From Tenacibaculum sp. 190524A02b (GTDB lineage: Bacteria > Bacteroidota > Bacteroidia > Flavobacteriales > Flavobacteriaceae), in contig NZ_OZ038525.1 of the NCBI RefSeq assembly GCF_964036645.1, forward strand, positions 3,228,001-3,292,000: 64,000 nt of DNA, read 5' to 3'. Numbering within the stretch: position 1 is the stretch's first letter; each line of letters opens with the position of its first letter. The notes below the pieces were generated by a model that was given only the letters and a program-made list of their open reading frames with translations, was not told where the DNA came from and ran no database searches. This document shows positions 52,898 to 64,000 of this stretch, piece after piece. Position numbers and translations under genes: made by a program.

Positions 52898-53243
52898 TTA
52901 ATAAGTCTTCTAATTGTGAAGCGTCAGAGATTTTAACTTTAATCATCCAACCTTTTCCATAAGGATCAGAATTTACTAATTCTGGTTCGTCTTCTAGTTC
53001 TTCATTAAATTCAATTACCTCTCCAGAAACTGGCATAAATAAATCAGATACTGTTTTAACAGCTTCTACAGATCCGAAAACCTCTTCTGCGTCTAAAGTA
53101 TCATCTAAAGTGTCAACATCAACATAAACGATGTCTCCTAATTCACCTTGAGCAAAATCCGTAATACCAATAGTTACTACGTCTTCTTCAATTTTGATCC
53201 ACTCGTGGTCTTTTGTGTACTTTAATTCTGATGGAATGTTCAT
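52863..53243 (-). CDS. gcvH: Glycine cleavage system H protein
   Basis: 126 residues; lipoyl carrier of the glycine cleavage complex. The lipoylated Lys is K63 in [16 protein letters not shown]. The ends ([41 protein letters not shown]) match the family completely. It shuttles the aminomethyl group between GcvP, GcvT and GcvL. Lies between sprA and vanZ, an order common in Flavobacteriia. Confidence 0.97.
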   Translation of the reverse strand: MNIPSELKYTKDHEWIKIEEDVVTIGITDFAQGELGDIVYVDVDTLDDTLDAEEVFGSVEAVKTVSDLFMPVSGEVIEFNEELEDEPELVNSDPYGKGWMIKVKISDASQLEDLLSAEAYQELIKG

Positions 53244-53271
53244 TGTATTGTTTTTATTGTTTTGTGTTTGT

Positions 53272-56200
53272 TTAATTTCCTAAATTATATACTAAATTAA
53301 TTCCGGCATTGATAGACTGTCTTGGGAACGTTGTAGAAATTGCGTAATTAAATGTTTGATGATTATAATAAAAAGAAGCTGTTAAGTTCTTACTTAAATT
53401 ATAATCTGCTAAGAATTTAATTCCAAACAATCGTTCTCCTCCTGTTACTTGGTTATTGTCTTCATCAACGCTTCTTATTAATGTTAAATTATCTCTTAAT
53501 GATATATCTGCTCTTAAATTTATGTCTCCTTTTAAGGTTTCTTTTTTACCTGTAAATCGGGTTACAAATTTAACATCTCTGATCTTATATCCAAATCCAA
53601 TTATATATTCTGTTCCATTAATATCTGTTAACGTATTATTATTAAAGTTTAAAGTTAAACTTCTATCTCTTCTAATCTCTCCTTTAAAAGATAAAGAGTT
53701 CTTCATTCTAAAGTCTACTTTTATTAAAGGAGAAAACTCATCTATTAAAGTAGCAGATGAAATTAACAATTGTGATTGGTAATTTTTCGCAGTATTTACT
53801 CCTGGGTTATCGGCAGTTCCATATTGTAAATTATTGGTGTAATCTCCAATAGTATACGATGATTTATATCCATGTGTAACAGCAAAAGAAGAGAAGTTTT
53901 TCTTAAACCACTTAAACTTCATTAAACCATTGTAGCGAAGTGTCCAGTTAGGTATTGGTATGTTTTTAAAGATACCTGTATCTACTGAATTTGGATCATT
54001 TCCAGAATACGCAGCAATAAATGCTGGTAACATTACCTGTTGACCATTTAATTGATACGCACCATTTGTGTTACTAGGTAAACCTGATTGGGCATGAAGT
54101 CTAGTAGCTATAGTACTTCGGTAGTTTCTAAAGTTCTGATATAATGTTTCTCCATTTGTAAACATAGTTCCTAACATAAAGTGACTAATACTATAATTAC
54201 CAGATTCAAACGCTCTAATTTCTCTATTCTGCTCAAAGTTAGTTGGATTAGTAATATCTGTTACTCCATTTTTTAAAACTACATCTAACTGCTGCGTAAG
54301 ATTACTTGTTTTTATTCTGTTACCTCTAAAATCAATAGTTAAATCTTTAAACGGTTTTACAGAAATGGTATAATCTAACTTCTTATTACTTGTTTTACCA
54401 TAGTTTTTATTGAAGTATTCATCATTTGGATCATTTTGATTTCTAGTTACTAACCAACCATTATCAATAGCAGTTCTTAAAATATCTGTTTGACTTCCAA
54501 AAACAAATCCAAATGTTGGTGCCATGCCTCCACTATAACTATTTCTTCCTAAGAAACCTATAGATGGTCTATACCCTTGTAATAAAGTACCATTGTTTTG
54601 ACTATAGCTTATTTTTGCTCTTTTTACAGAGGTTAAAACATCGTACACTCCTTTTAAAACTCTTTGTCCAAACTTAGCGTTCTTTTTAAGTTTAGGTTTT
54701 GCAACTTGATTATTTGCTCCCAATTTAACGGAACCTTTTTGAATTGGAGCATTTTTAGCTTTTTTAACTAGAAGTCTATCTAGTTTTAATGTTTTATAAA
54801 ATCTTCCAAAATCAATAGTTGTATTCAAATTATGCGTATTTGCATTCTGAATCATATTACCAACTTTGTCTTTTACATCTCCAACAATTTCTCCTACATC
54901 GTTAAAAATTGGACTTTGTGATGCTGCTTGCCAGTCAAAATCTGCGGTATATCCATAATCTGCAGAAATAAATCCTAAATATGGTAGTTTATTGATCGGT
55001 ACTTTATAAGTAGCATTTAATTTTTGGTGGTAGCTATTAGGCCTACCTATATTAAAAAACTTATCATAGATTTCTAAATCTTCATCTCTACCAAAACTAT
55101 CATAAATATAATTATTAGTCGCATTAAAGTTTAACTGTAGCGATTTAGTTAAATCGAAACCAACTGTATAGTCCCAATCAAACACAAAATTTCGTTGCTT
55201 GAGTTCTGGTTGCTCAGATAATCCTTCAATTAAGTTTCTTGATTGTTGTGCACTATAATTCCTATTTATCCTTGAGTTTAAAGCTATAGTTTTAGGTACT
55301 GGATTTATATTTAAGTCCTTAATAAAACGCCAATATTTACTACCTAATTTTTTAGAGTTTTTGAAAGGTTCTAACACCCAAGGTTTAAAATTAAAATTAT
55401 AGCTAGCTCCTGCCATTACGTTTTGATTCACGTATTTTTTTATATTATAATCTTTATGATACTCTTCATTAAAAGAATACGAAACAGACAAATTCTCTAC
55501 ATCATAGAACTTTTGTTTTTTCTTACTTTCTGGATTTCTATTCTTTTTAACATTAATAAAGCTTATACTCTTTCTTCTTGTATAATCTTGTGCATTTGCT
55601 ATATTTTCCTTCGCCTTTTCATTTCCTGAATTATTAGCAGCATCTCTTGCTTGTTCAATAGTCACGTCTTGAAACTGCGGATCATATTTAGGATCTCTAA
55701 ACTCTTCACCATAACTATAACTCATTGGTATTTGCATGCCCCACTTTTTAGGCATCATTTTACCTAACTGTACATTCGTTGCTACATTATATTGCTTTAC
55801 TTCCTCGATACTACGCTGTTGCACCCTATCTTCAACATTACCAAAACCAATGGTAGACATTCTTCCTCCTAATGAAATATCCATTACATCCGCAAGATTA
55901 GCATCTGCATTTACAACAGCTGCCCAACCTCCTTTATTATCAAAACCTACAGCTCTTAATTCATTAAACCACACTTCTATATCTTTAGAAGAAGCTGAAG
56001 TGTTTTTAACTCCTAACATTACAGTTCTTACTTGGGCTAAAGTAGGATTACCTTTTACAGATATTTTTAATCCGTTGGTACTAGTTCCAGAAAACACATC
56101 TGTTAAACTACCTGTTCTTTCTAATTTTAGCTTTGCTAACTCTTCTACTAAAATATCTAAATCATTTTCTACTGGCCATACCCTAGTATCAACTGGTGTT

Positions 56201-59200
56201 CCACTTGGTTCGGAGTATATTAGAGGTTTTTCTATTTCGTAATAATTTTCATTCAAGTCAGTCCCTAAACGAATAATAGCCACCGCTTCCGCATTTTCTC
56301 CTTGCTTCGCTATTCTATTAGGGTCTTCAGCATGTAAAAACATTCGTAAGTTTTTATACCTACGCATATCAATACTTATATTTTTATAGATAGTTCTAAT
56401 AGAATCAGTTGGTAAATCAGTTACTTTTAAAGTTACCGATTGTTCATTTTGGCGTTGTATTCTATTCGTTCCTTGTAATTGCTCTCTTTGAATACCAGGA
56501 GGCAATGCATATCTGTCTCTATTTTGCTCAATATTTATAATACCAATCTCAAAATTATTTAACTCACCACTAGGCACATTTTGAGTGTAACGTCTCCAAT
56601 CACTACGTACTAATTCCAATTCTCCAAAACGTAAAACCACTGGAATTTTAAATTGCGTAACAAATAATCTAACAAAACGAATACTATTAAAGTCTGTTAT
56701 TCCATTTATTGGTGTACCACTTTTTACTGGAATTCTAAATTGATACCATCTAGTAGTTCTAGTCTCTCCATTTGGCAAAGAAACCGAACTGTTTTTTACA
56801 TCCACTATATGATTAGAACCAACTCCTTTATTTAACTCTGTAGCGCTTAAAGGTATTTCATATTCAAAATAACTACTTACAGGATTCATCGTTTGATCCT
56901 TATTAATATCTTCTGTATCTGGATAAGTTGTTGACGATGTAGGAAAAGCTTCTTGTGACTGATTTGCTGTTGGTGAATTTCCCTGAGTATTGTTATAGTT
57001 TTTATATCTTGTTAAAATAGATGCATCTGCCGCATCCAAATTACCTCCTCTAAAAAACTGGAAGTTATCTCCAGCCGGATCTGGTAAATTTGAATATGGT
57101 GCTGGGAAAATTGTTCTTTCCTCTGCATCTGTTAAACCATCTAATCCAACATCTTGATTTGCTCTAGCTGCTTCATCTGTTGCAAAAGCATATAATATAG
57201 AAGGATTAATAGGTGTGTATCCCCAAGCAGATTGTCTTACATTACTTCCTGCATTTTTAACACCATCTTCCGGTAATCCATTTTCATATTGCTTACGTCC
57301 ATCACGTAAAATATCTTCAGAAATGTTTCCTAAGTTTATAAATAACTTACCATGATTGGTAACATCTTTTGGGTTAGCTCCTGCTGGTAATCCTTCTGCT
57401 TCTGTAATCGAATAATTTTCATAAGGATCCATTAACCAAAACTGAATGTACTCTACATTGGCTTGTTCAAAATTATTAGTAGTTAACGGACGCATAATAC
57501 CTCCCCAGTTAGTTTCTGGTGGTGAATCAAAATTTCCTTCAGAATCTACATCGGTTGTGTTGAAATTATAAGGCCCTCTTTCTTCTGGATAATAAGCTAA
57601 ATCTAATGTTCTTACTAAATTTTGTTGTGTAATATCTAAATCAATATCAAATAGTTCTTCATAACGAATTTGACGAACCTCATCTCTAGACAATTCATTT
57701 TCATCAATACTACCTGGTCTATTTGCAGTTCCATAAAACAACTGATCTACATTATACCAAGCCATTTTAGCTCTATGGTCATTATATCCTAAATCATCAT
57801 TCTTTTGTCCATCGGTTTCAAAACCTTGAGATTCTGGAGTACTTGCTAAAAACCATTGTTGTGGTGCATTTAAATTAATAGGAATTTGCGAAGCTTCAAA
57901 ATCATCTAAATATGATGTAGCTGTTCCGTTTACATCAATTCCACTAGGTGAACCTGGTAATAAATATGCCATATCAGCTCTTACGGATACCTTAGAAGGT
58001 GCATCCGTCTCTACAAAAGGGAGTTTGTTTGCTAACTTAGTTAAATAAGGAACTTCTGATGAAAAGTCTAAATTTAAACCTAACATGGTATTATCTATAG
58101 GTTCTCCTCCAAAATTAACCTTAGGTGTAATTGGTCTTTCGCTTACATTTACAAAAGTACCTCCTAATGTGAAGTTCTCAGAAAAACGATGCTCTACATC
58201 AATACCTATAAATGTTTTTCTTTGTTGATTAAAGAAGGTGTTATTTTCTACAGTAGCATTAATAGGTACACCTGAAGCCTCTAAACCTGGGTCTAAAACC
58301 TGTACTCTTCCCAACTGATAATCTACTACATAATCAACCCCTTCAACTAGTTGTCTTCCTCCTGCTGTTACTTTTACAGACCCTCTTGGAATATTAAAAG
58401 CTCCTAAAGAAATTCCTCTACTTGTTTCAGATTTAAAGTATCCTTTTAAGAAGTATTTATCTTTATTCTGAAACTCATTTTTTGCTTGAATTTTAGTAGT
58501 TAAATATAAATCTTCAAATAAGTACTTACTTTTATCCGCTGGAGCTAACTTACTATCTAAATATGAATTGTCTCCAAATGGCTCTGGATCAGGGAAAATA
58601 ATATATCCTTTTTGTGAGTTTACCGTAGCGCCTTCAATAAAATCAAAGAAACCATCTCCGCCAGCAACTGCATATTGACTTTGATCTAATCTATCAATAT
58701 GAAATACCTGCATTAATGGTGTGTTTTTTATAGTGGAAGCACTTGCATTTTGTAACGTATTTTGTAATGTCCCTGTTTCATCATCTCGATATAAAAGATC
58801 AAAACGAAATCCTTGTTGTTGCAATGGATATGCGCCAATAGCATATACATTTTTCATCATTAAACGCCATGTTGGAAATGATTCTTTAACACCAGCAACC
58901 TCTCTAACGGTTGTTAATATTTCACTACGTAATAACTTTACCACTAAATTAGCAGGCGCTATAACTCCATCATTAGAAAACTCTCCTACTTTGAATATTG
59001 TTTTATTTGTTGGCGCTCCATTTTCTGTTGCTCCAACTGCTGTATATTCATAAGAAACGGCTAATACCTCACCATCATTTAGTCTTCTATTTAAAGAAAT
59101 AAATCCTAATTGTGGATGTAATTTATACTCATTTGCTTGTAGTTTACGTGCATTTTGCAAATATGAAAAATCAGTTCCTTGAGTAACTTTGCTACCTCCT

Positions 59201-60453
59201 GGCAACAAACCATCTAATGCAGCATTTACCGTAGAAACCTCTCTAAGACCACTATTTTCAGTTAATAAACCTCCTATTTCATTTACCTCATTGTAAGGAA
59301 TTACTTTTCCTCTAACCGAAACAAGATTTGTACTATTATCTATATTTGAATTTACTTTATTGCTATTTTCAGATTCCCCTAAATCGGCAACAGCAACAAT
59401 ACTCCTAAAATCATTTACATTTTGTGTTCTATTAGTAATCCAAACCTCAACTCTTGTTATGTTAATAGGGCTACTAATTAATGGATAGTTTCTTAAAGCT
59501 TCTTTATAATTCTCCCTAAAGTATTGTGATAAGAAAAAGTGGCGATCATTATCGTAATCTGAAGCTCTTAACTCAAACTCTTCAATAGTAGCTCCTCCTT
59601 CAGCAACAACCGTTCTAGATTGTGAATTCTGTTGTGAAAATGCTGCTGTAATTTTTGTTTTTCCAAATTGTAAATCTGCTCTTACACCAAATAATGCTTG
59701 TGCCCCATTAATTAATGAGTTTTTAATAGGCATACTAATGTTACCTGCATCAATTCCTTGAATAATATCATCTTCAGTTGGAGTATACTCTAATTTTATT
59801 AAGTTTTGAAAATCAAATGTAGACTGCGTATCATAATTGGCTGTTACTTTTAATCTCTTACCTACTTTAGCTTGTAAACTAGCACTAATTTGCTGATCGA
59901 AATCAAATGTAAAACTACTTTGCTGGTCTATAGTTATTTGTGGATTTTCATTATTTTGATAAACACCACCTAACTTAATATTAACTTGTCCTCTTGGAAT
60001 CACCTCAACGGTATTTCCTCCAAAAACAGATTCAAAGAATTTAGAATTTACGTAATACTTAGGTAATAAGTTTTTTCTAGCGTTTTTATTTCCTTTTTTT
60101 CTTGAATCAGTAGCATCTACTTTTTCTTTGAAATAAGCTTTCATATCGTTTTTTAAACGATACTTATCATACTCTCTTGGTGTCATAAAAATAGGAGTTC
60201 CAATATAATAATCACCTATTTTTTCTACCAAAACAAATTTATTCAATGCCTTGTCATAGGACACTTGAAACTCAGATGGGTTGTTTAGAAAAAGCTTCCC
60301 TCTTTGATTGTATTTAAAGTTATACTTAAGCGGTACAACCGAGTCTTTCTTAGTTTCTTCTTTGTTATTTTTTGTAATACCTTGTGAAAACGAAACAACA
60401 CTTACTAATAAAGTAAGTGCTGTAAATAATTTATTCCTAAATGTCTTTCCCAA
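53272..60453 (-). CDS. sprA: Gliding motility and T9SS translocon protein SprA
   Basis: 2393 residues, signal peptide (about 1-23), then a huge outer-membrane barrel protein. SprA forms the T9SS translocation pore in Flavobacterium johnsoniae, needed for secretion and gliding. Seen: N-terminal segment ([24 protein letters not shown]), SprA-typical motifs such as [21 protein letters not shown] and [40 protein letters not shown], and the C-terminal barrel end [12 protein letters not shown]. Length fits SprA (about 2400). Starts 5 nt after ruvA and is followed by gcvH. Exports the sorting-domain proteins elsewhere in the window. Confidence 0.97.
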   Translation of the reverse strand: MGKTFRNKLFTALTLLVSVVSFSQGITKNNKEETKKDSVVPLKYNFKYNQRGKLFLNNPSEFQVSYDKALNKFVLVEKIGDYYIGTPIFMTPREYDKYRLKNDMKAYFKEKVDATDSRKKGNKNARKNLLPKYYVNSKFFESVFGGNTVEVIPRGQVNIKLGGVYQNNENPQITIDQQSSFTFDFDQQISASLQAKVGKRLKVTANYDTQSTFDFQNLIKLEYTPTEDDIIQGIDAGNISMPIKNSLINGAQALFGVRADLQFGKTKITAAFSQQNSQSRTVVAEGGATIEEFELRASDYDNDRHFFLSQYFRENYKEALRNYPLISSPINITRVEVWITNRTQNVNDFRSIVAVADLGESENSNKVNSNIDNSTNLVSVRGKVIPYNEVNEIGGLLTENSGLREVSTVNAALDGLLPGGSKVTQGTDFSYLQNARKLQANEYKLHPQLGFISLNRRLNDGEVLAVSYEYTAVGATENGAPTNKTIFKVGEFSNDGVIAPANLVVKLLRSEILTTVREVAGVKESFPTWRLMMKNVYAIGAYPLQQQGFRFDLLYRDDETGTLQNTLQNASASTIKNTPLMQVFHIDRLDQSQYAVAGGDGFFDFIEGATVNSQKGYIIFPDPEPFGDNSYLDSKLAPADKSKYLFEDLYLTTKIQAKNEFQNKDKYFLKGYFKSETSRGISLGAFNIPRGSVKVTAGGRQLVEGVDYVVDYQLGRVQVLDPGLEASGVPINATVENNTFFNQQRKTFIGIDVEHRFSENFTLGGTFVNVSERPITPKVNFGGEPIDNTMLGLNLDFSSEVPYLTKLANKLPFVETDAPSKVSVRADMAYLLPGSPSGIDVNGTATSYLDDFEASQIPINLNAPQQWFLASTPESQGFETDGQKNDDLGYNDHRAKMAWYNVDQLFYGTANRPGSIDENELSRDEVRQIRYEELFDIDLDITQQNLVRTLDLAYYPEERGPYNFNTTDVDSEGNFDSPPETNWGGIMRPLTTNNFEQANVEYIQFWLMDPYENYSITEAEGLPAGANPKDVTNHGKLFINLGNISEDILRDGRKQYENGLPEDGVKNAGSNVRQSAWGYTPINPSILYAFATDEAARANQDVGLDGLTDAEERTIFPAPYSNLPDPAGDNFQFFRGGNLDAADASILTRYKNYNNTQGNSPTANQSQEAFPTSSTTYPDTEDINKDQTMNPVSSYFEYEIPLSATELNKGVGSNHIVDVKNSSVSLPNGETRTTRWYQFRIPVKSGTPINGITDFNSIRFVRLFVTQFKIPVVLRFGELELVRSDWRRYTQNVPSGELNNFEIGIINIEQNRDRYALPPGIQREQLQGTNRIQRQNEQSVTLKVTDLPTDSIRTIYKNISIDMRRYKNLRMFLHAEDPNRIAKQGENAEAVAIIRLGTDLNENYYEIEKPLIYSEPSGTPVDTRVWPVENDLDILVEELAKLKLERTGSLTDVFSGTSTNGLKISVKGNPTLAQVRTVMLGVKNTSASSKDIEVWFNELRAVGFDNKGGWAAVVNADANLADVMDISLGGRMSTIGFGNVEDRVQQRSIEEVKQYNVATNVQLGKMMPKKWGMQIPMSYSYGEEFRDPKYDPQFQDVTIEQARDAANNSGNEKAKENIANAQDYTRRKSISFINVKKNRNPESKKKQKFYDVENLSVSYSFNEEYHKDYNIKKYVNQNVMAGASYNFNFKPWVLEPFKNSKKLGSKYWRFIKDLNINPVPKTIALNSRINRNYSAQQSRNLIEGLSEQPELKQRNFVFDWDYTVGFDLTKSLQLNFNATNNYIYDSFGRDEDLEIYDKFFNIGRPNSYHQKLNATYKVPINKLPYLGFISADYGYTADFDWQAASQSPIFNDVGEIVGDVKDKVGNMIQNANTHNLNTTIDFGRFYKTLKLDRLLVKKAKNAPIQKGSVKLGANNQVAKPKLKKNAKFGQRVLKGVYDVLTSVKRAKISYSQNNGTLLQGYRPSIGFLGRNSYSGGMAPTFGFVFGSQTDILRTAIDNGWLVTRNQNDPNDEYFNKNYGKTSNKKLDYTISVKPFKDLTIDFRGNRIKTSNLTQQLDVVLKNGVTDITNPTNFEQNREIRAFESGNYSISHFMLGTMFTNGETLYQNFRNYRSTIATRLHAQSGLPSNTNGAYQLNGQQVMLPAFIAAYSGNDPNSVDTGIFKNIPIPNWTLRYNGLMKFKWFKKNFSSFAVTHGYKSSYTIGDYTNNLQYGTADNPGVNTAKNYQSQLLISSATLIDEFSPLIKVDFRMKNSLSFKGEIRRDRSLTLNFNNNTLTDINGTEYIIGFGYKIRDVKFVTRFTGKKETLKGDINLRADISLRDNLTLIRSVDEDNNQVTGGERLFGIKFLADYNLSKNLTASFYYNHQTFNYAISTTFPRQSINAGINLVYNLGN

Positions 60454-60458
60454 CCTTT

Positions 60459-61040
60459 TTATAAATTTTTTAACGCCTGTTTTATAAGCTGCTCAACAGT
60501 AGCTTCAGGAGTTTCTTTTAATAAATTGCTAACTACTTTATCGGCTTGTTTCCGAGCGAATCCTAATACTTCTAAAGCAGATAACGCTTCTTCTTTATTT
60601 GTATTGTTTTGAACCACAGAAACTTCATCTAAATCAAACGTTTTAAGAATTTTATCTTTCAAATCAACAATAACTCTCTGCGCTGTTTTTGCTCCAATTC
60701 CTTTTACAGATTGGATTAATTTCACATCTTCTGAAGCAATGGCTTGTTGAATTTCTTCGGAACTCATTGAAGATAGCATAGTACGTGCTGTACTTGGGCC
60801 AACTCCCGATACCGAAACAAGAAGTCTAAAAACTTCTCTTTCCGTTTTATTGATAAAACCATATAAGGTATGTGCATCTTCCCTTATTGATAGATGTGTA
60901 TATAGCACAATATTCTCATCACTAGTAAGTGCTGAAAATGTGTTTAAAGAAATATGTAATAAGTAACCAACACCATTACAATCAACCACAACGTATGTTG
61001 GATTTTTCTCAACAAGTCTTCCCCTAATTTGTGTTATCAT
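60459..61040 (-). CDS. ruvA: Holliday junction helicase subunit RuvA
   Basis: 193 residues: N-terminal OB fold (MITQIRGRLVEKNPTYVVVDCNGVGYLLHISL), two helix-hairpin-helix motifs (LLVSVSGVGPSTARTMLS and IQSVKGIGAKTAQRVIVDL, near 75-125) and a C-terminal RuvB-binding domain. With RuvB it drives branch migration. 5 nt upstream of sprA, so translationally linked; ruvA-sprA adjacency is typical of Flavobacteriia. Confidence 0.97.
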   Translation of the reverse strand: MITQIRGRLVEKNPTYVVVDCNGVGYLLHISLNTFSALTSDENIVLYTHLSIREDAHTLYGFINKTEREVFRLLVSVSGVGPSTARTMLSSMSSEEIQQAIASEDVKLIQSVKGIGAKTAQRVIVDLKDKILKTFDLDEVSVVQNNTNKEEALSALEVLGFARKQADKVVSNLLKETPEATVEQLIKQALKNL

Positions 61041-61114
61041 CTATAATTTTTTCGCGTTGTCTAAAGTAGAAAAATTATTTGTTTTTAAAAACATTCATTT
61101 TCAAGGTTTTTTCC

Positions 61115-63394
61115 TTACTTTTTTTGGAGCTCTTTATTCTGTGCATCAACCACTGCTACAGCTGCCATATTCACCATTTCATCTACACTTGCCCCTAGTT
61201 GTAAAATGTGTACTGGCTTACTCATTCCTAATAAAATTGGACCAATAGACTCTACTCCATCTACCTGTTTCATTAACTTATACGTAATATTAGCCGCTTC
61301 AAGATTTGGAAAAATTAGCACATTAACTTTCTTTCCGTTTAATTTTGAAAATGGAAATTCTTTAGCTAACAACTCTGGATTCAATGCAAAATCTGCTTGT
61401 AATTCTCCATCTACTACTACATTTGGAAAATTCCTATGTATGTAAGCTACTGCTTCTCTAATTTTTGCTGAAGTTTCTGATTTGGCTGAGCCAAAATTTG
61501 AGAATCCTAACATAGCTACATTAGGTTTCATACCAAACATTTTTGCTAATGAAGATGTTAATTGTGTAATTTTTGCTAGATCTTTAGCTGTTGGATTGAT
61601 ATTAATCGTTGTATCTGCTAAAAACATAGGGCCTTGCTTTGTAAGCATAAGATTAGTTGCCGCTACTCTTGTTACCCCTTTATCTTTTTCAATTAACTCT
61701 AACATTGGTTTTACAACAGAAGCATATGGCCTAGAATATCCGGTTATTAAAGCATCTGCTTCCCCTGTATTCACCATCATTGCCGCAAAATAATTACGTT
61801 CTCTCATCCATTTTTGCGCTTCTAAATAAGTAACCCCTTTACGTTGACGTGTTTCCCAAAAAGCTTTTGCAAATCGATTTCTTCTTCCTTCTTCTTCATC
61901 TGTTTTTGGATCAATAATTGGCACCTCACCTGTAAAACCTAACTCTTCTTTTAATTCAAGAATTACATCTTTTCTACCTAATAAAATAGGAGTTCCTATT
62001 TTTTCTTCATAAACTCTTTGTGCCGCTTTTAAAACATCTAAATGATCTGCTTCTGCAAATACAATCGTTTTAGGATTCTTCTTAGCTCGGTTATGTAATA
62101 ATCTAATCTCTTTGCTTCCCGTTCCTGAACGATCCATTAATTCCTCTCTATACTTCTCCCAATCTGTAATAGGTTCTTTTGCTATTCCAGAATCCATAGC
62201 TGCTTTTGCTATTGCTGGTGGAATTTCATAAATTAACCTTGGATCAAATGGCTTTGGAATAATATAATCTTTACCAAAAGAAAGACTTACTTCATCATAC
62301 ACTATGTTTACTTGCTCTGGTACCGATTTTTTTGCTAAATCAGCCAAAGCATGTACTGCAGCCATTTTCATTTCTTCATTAATCTTGGTAGCTCTTACAT
62401 CTAAAGCGCCCCTAAAAATGAATGGAAAACCTAATACGTTATTCACTTGGTTAGGATGGTCTGATCTTCCTGTAGCCATTATAATATCTTCTCTGGTAGC
62501 TACTGCTAAATCATAAGCTATTTCTGGCTCTGGATTTGCCATAGCAAATACTATTGGGTTTTTCCCCATTGACAATAGCATTTCTGGAGTTACCACATTT
62601 CCTTTAGACAGCCCAATAAATACATCTGCATTCAACATTGCTTCTTCTAATGTATTTACATCTTTATCTGTAGCAAATTCTGCTTTTTGAGATGTTAGGT
62701 TTCCTCTGTCTTTTCGTATCACTCCCTTACTATCACACATTACCACATTTTCTCTTTTAGCACCTAAAGCTAAATATAAACGGGTACATGAAATTGCCGC
62801 TGCTCCTGCTCCATTTACTACTATTTGAACCTTAGCAATATCCTTTCCATTAATTTCTAACGCATTTTTTAAGGCTGCTGCAGAAATAATAGCCGTTCCA
62901 TGTTGATCATCATGCATTACAGGAATATCCAGTTCTTCTTTTAATCTAGTTTCAATTTCAAAAGCTTCAGGCGCTTTGATGTCTTCTAAATTAATTCCTC
63001 CAAAAGTTGGTGCTATTGCTTTTACAGTTTCTACAAATCTATCTACATCGGTTGCATCAACCTCAATATCAAAAACATCTATGTCTGCAAATATTTTAAA
63101 AAGTAACCCTTTCCCTTCCATTACAGGCTTAGATGCTTCTGGACCAATATCTCCTAATCCTAAAACTGCTGTTCCATTTGATATTACCGCAACTAAATTA
63201 CTTTTAGCAGTATATTTATATACATTATTCTTATCCTTTGCTATCTCTAAACAAGGTTCTGCAACTCCTGGAGAATATGCTAAAGATAAGTCGTGCTGTG
63301 TAGCATATTTTTTAGTGGGAACTACTGAAATTTTTCCAGGTTTGGGTTTTGCGTGGTATAGCAAAGCTTCTCGCCTTTTTCTAGATTCACTCAT
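61115..63394 (-). CDS. maeB: NADP-dependent malic enzyme with phosphotransacetylase-like domain
   Basis: 759 residues. The malic enzyme part (1-430) has DLSLAYSPGVAEPC, VMHDDQHGTAIISAAALKNAL and VVNGAGAAAISCTRLYLALG. The C-terminal part (about 435-759) resembles phosphotransacetylase (IRLLHNRAKKNPKTIVFAEADHLDVLKAA; ...AVDAQNKE), as in E. coli MaeB, where it acts in regulation rather than catalysis. It converts malate to pyruvate with NADPH formation. Single-gene unit with its own -7 box. Confidence 0.97.
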   Translation of the reverse strand: MSESRKRREALLYHAKPKPGKISVVPTKKYATQHDLSLAYSPGVAEPCLEIAKDKNNVYKYTAKSNLVAVISNGTAVLGLGDIGPEASKPVMEGKGLLFKIFADIDVFDIEVDATDVDRFVETVKAIAPTFGGINLEDIKAPEAFEIETRLKEELDIPVMHDDQHGTAIISAAALKNALEINGKDIAKVQIVVNGAGAAAISCTRLYLALGAKRENVVMCDSKGVIRKDRGNLTSQKAEFATDKDVNTLEEAMLNADVFIGLSKGNVVTPEMLLSMGKNPIVFAMANPEPEIAYDLAVATREDIIMATGRSDHPNQVNNVLGFPFIFRGALDVRATKINEEMKMAAVHALADLAKKSVPEQVNIVYDEVSLSFGKDYIIPKPFDPRLIYEIPPAIAKAAMDSGIAKEPITDWEKYREELMDRSGTGSKEIRLLHNRAKKNPKTIVFAEADHLDVLKAAQRVYEEKIGTPILLGRKDVILELKEELGFTGEVPIIDPKTDEEEGRRNRFAKAFWETRQRKGVTYLEAQKWMRERNYFAAMMVNTGEADALITGYSRPYASVVKPMLELIEKDKGVTRVAATNLMLTKQGPMFLADTTININPTAKDLAKITQLTSSLAKMFGMKPNVAMLGFSNFGSAKSETSAKIREAVAYIHRNFPNVVVDGELQADFALNPELLAKEFPFSKLNGKKVNVLIFPNLEAANITYKLMKQVDGVESIGPILLGMSKPVHILQLGASVDEMVNMAAVAVVDAQNKELQKK

Positions 63395-63419
63395 GATAGT
63401 TGTTGTTTGTATTAGCGTA

Positions 63420-63427
63420 CAAATATA
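63420..63427 (-). promoter_or_regulatory. maeB -7 promoter element
   Basis: The minus strand reads TATATTTG, an exact TAnnTTTG match, 26-33 nt before the maeB start. Confidence 0.5.
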
Positions 63428-63531
63428 CGCTTTGTTAGAAATTAAAATAACTTACAACCTGATAAAAGTCATATTTATTTATCCTTTATTAATAGAGTTT
63501 TGCACGGTAAATAATTATAAATTATACCGAA

Positions 63532-64000
63532 ATGAATATGCCCCCAAAACAAATAATTAACGAAGAGGTCTCTTGGGACACCTCCAAAGTTATTGTTAGC
63601 AAAACTGATTTACACGGAACAATTTTGTATGCAAATGACACATTTACCCAAGCCTCAGAATATAATGCTATTGAATTAATTGGTGAACCTCACAACTTAA
63701 TTAGACATCCAGATATGCCTAAAGTTGCCTTTAAAATTTTATGGGAGAGTTTAAAAAAAGGAGAAAATTTCCATGCTATAATTAAAAACTTAACCAGAAC
63801 AGGAAGGTATTATTGGGTAATTACTGACTTCTCAATTGATAAAGATGAAAGCGGAAATCCTACAGGTTATACCGCTAGAAGAAAAGCAGTCCCTAATGGA
63901 GTTGTAGAAAAAATTGAACCTTTATATAGAACATTATTAGAAATTGAAAATCTTAAAGGCGAAAAAGCTAGCGAACTCTATTTTAATGCTTATTTAAAAG
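63532..64000 (+). CDS. PAS-domain sensor protein (partial, runs off the right edge)
   Basis: 156 residues visible from the ATG at 63532 (a second ATG at 63538 is possible). Residues about 15-125 form an Aer-type PAS domain: KTDLHGTILYANDTFTQASEYN, LIGEPHNLIRHPDMPKVAFKIL, RTGRYYWVITDF, GNPTGYTARRKAV. Such PAS domains bind FAD or other cofactors and sense redox or energy state, typically joined to a methyl-accepting or GGDEF/kinase output. The output domain is outside the window. Divergent from maeB. Confidence 0.88.
   Translation, partial: MNMPPKQIINEEVSWDTSKVIVSKTDLHGTILYANDTFTQASEYNAIELIGEPHNLIRHPDMPKVAFKILWESLKKGENFHAIIKNLTRTGRYYWVITDFSIDKDESGNPTGYTARRKAVPNGVVEKIEPLYRTLLEIENLKGEKASELYFNAYLK

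Noticed and set aside
55736..56242. 168-codon open frame opposite sprA
   Set aside because: Antisense shadow of a confidently identified gene; low-complexity Ser/Thr/Leu composition and no start context.
62976..63560. 194-codon plus-strand frame opposite maeB
   Set aside because: Antisense to conserved malic-enzyme sequence and runs into the PAS gene start; composition is that of a shadow.

Overview
The window reads as chromosomal DNA of a marine-type Flavobacteriaceae, most like Tenacibaculum or a close relative (the genus is an inference; no rRNA is present). Evidence: very AT-rich DNA, A-rich translation starts without clear Shine-Dalgarno sequences, several Bacteroidota-type promoters (TAnnTTTG), the gliding/type IX secretion protein SprA, two proteins with T9SS C-terminal sorting domains (types A and B), LytS/LytTR two-component pairs, an IPExxxVDY-family protein, and many lipoproteins and outer-membrane barrels. 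I see no phage, integrase, transposase or CRISPR array; gene order looks like an ordinary chromosome with scattered accessory genes.

Layout. 1-0.9 kb: end of a histidine kinase and its LytTR regulator. 1.2-4.3 kb: accessory genes (tachylectin-like lipoprotein, short SSB, acetyltransferase, zinc-finger protein, CBS protein). 4.5-8.8 kb: acpP-fabF-rnc-IPExxxVDY-pyk operon on the minus strand. 8.9-14.3 kb: purN-rnhA, MORN protein, dodecin, DUF1304, MscS channel, tsaB, TolC-like protein. 14.5-19.5 kb: minus-strand respiratory operon with cyoE, two cytochrome oxidase subunit III genes, subunit IV, Sco and assembly proteins. 19.7-20.1 kb: tRNA-Gly and two tRNA-Leu genes. 20.2-24.3 kb: esterase, a palindromic MITE-like element, DUF5916 barrel and an SMP-30-like lipoprotein.

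24.5-33.6 kb is the most distinctive part: a LytS/LytTR pair sits directly before a 1760-residue T9SS-secreted protein that has six ~177-residue repeats and an N-terminal domain resembling a lytic transglycosylase, followed by a convergent T9SS-secreted sphingomyelinase. 33.9-36.7 kb carries DUF547, an AhpD-like protein, the arsenosugar radical SAM protein ArsS and a rhodanese. 37.1-41.7 kb holds lipoproteins, a BamA-like barrel, a GH113-like hydrolase and another barrel. 41.9-50.0 kb is a tight plus-strand run from a flavoprotein and a membrane ferredoxin to three glycosyltransferases, followed by a LacI regulator. 50.2-63.4 kb, minus strand: a hexapeptide acyltransferase, two TonB paralogues, vanZ, gcvH, sprA, ruvA and a malic enzyme. 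The window ends inside a PAS-domain gene.

How the parts relate: SprA belongs to the machinery that would export the two sorting-domain proteins; the two TonB proteins energise outer-membrane uptake; the oxidase operon supplies assembly factors and small subunits, while its catalytic subunits I/II are outside the window. Strong hairpin terminators delimit most transcription units.
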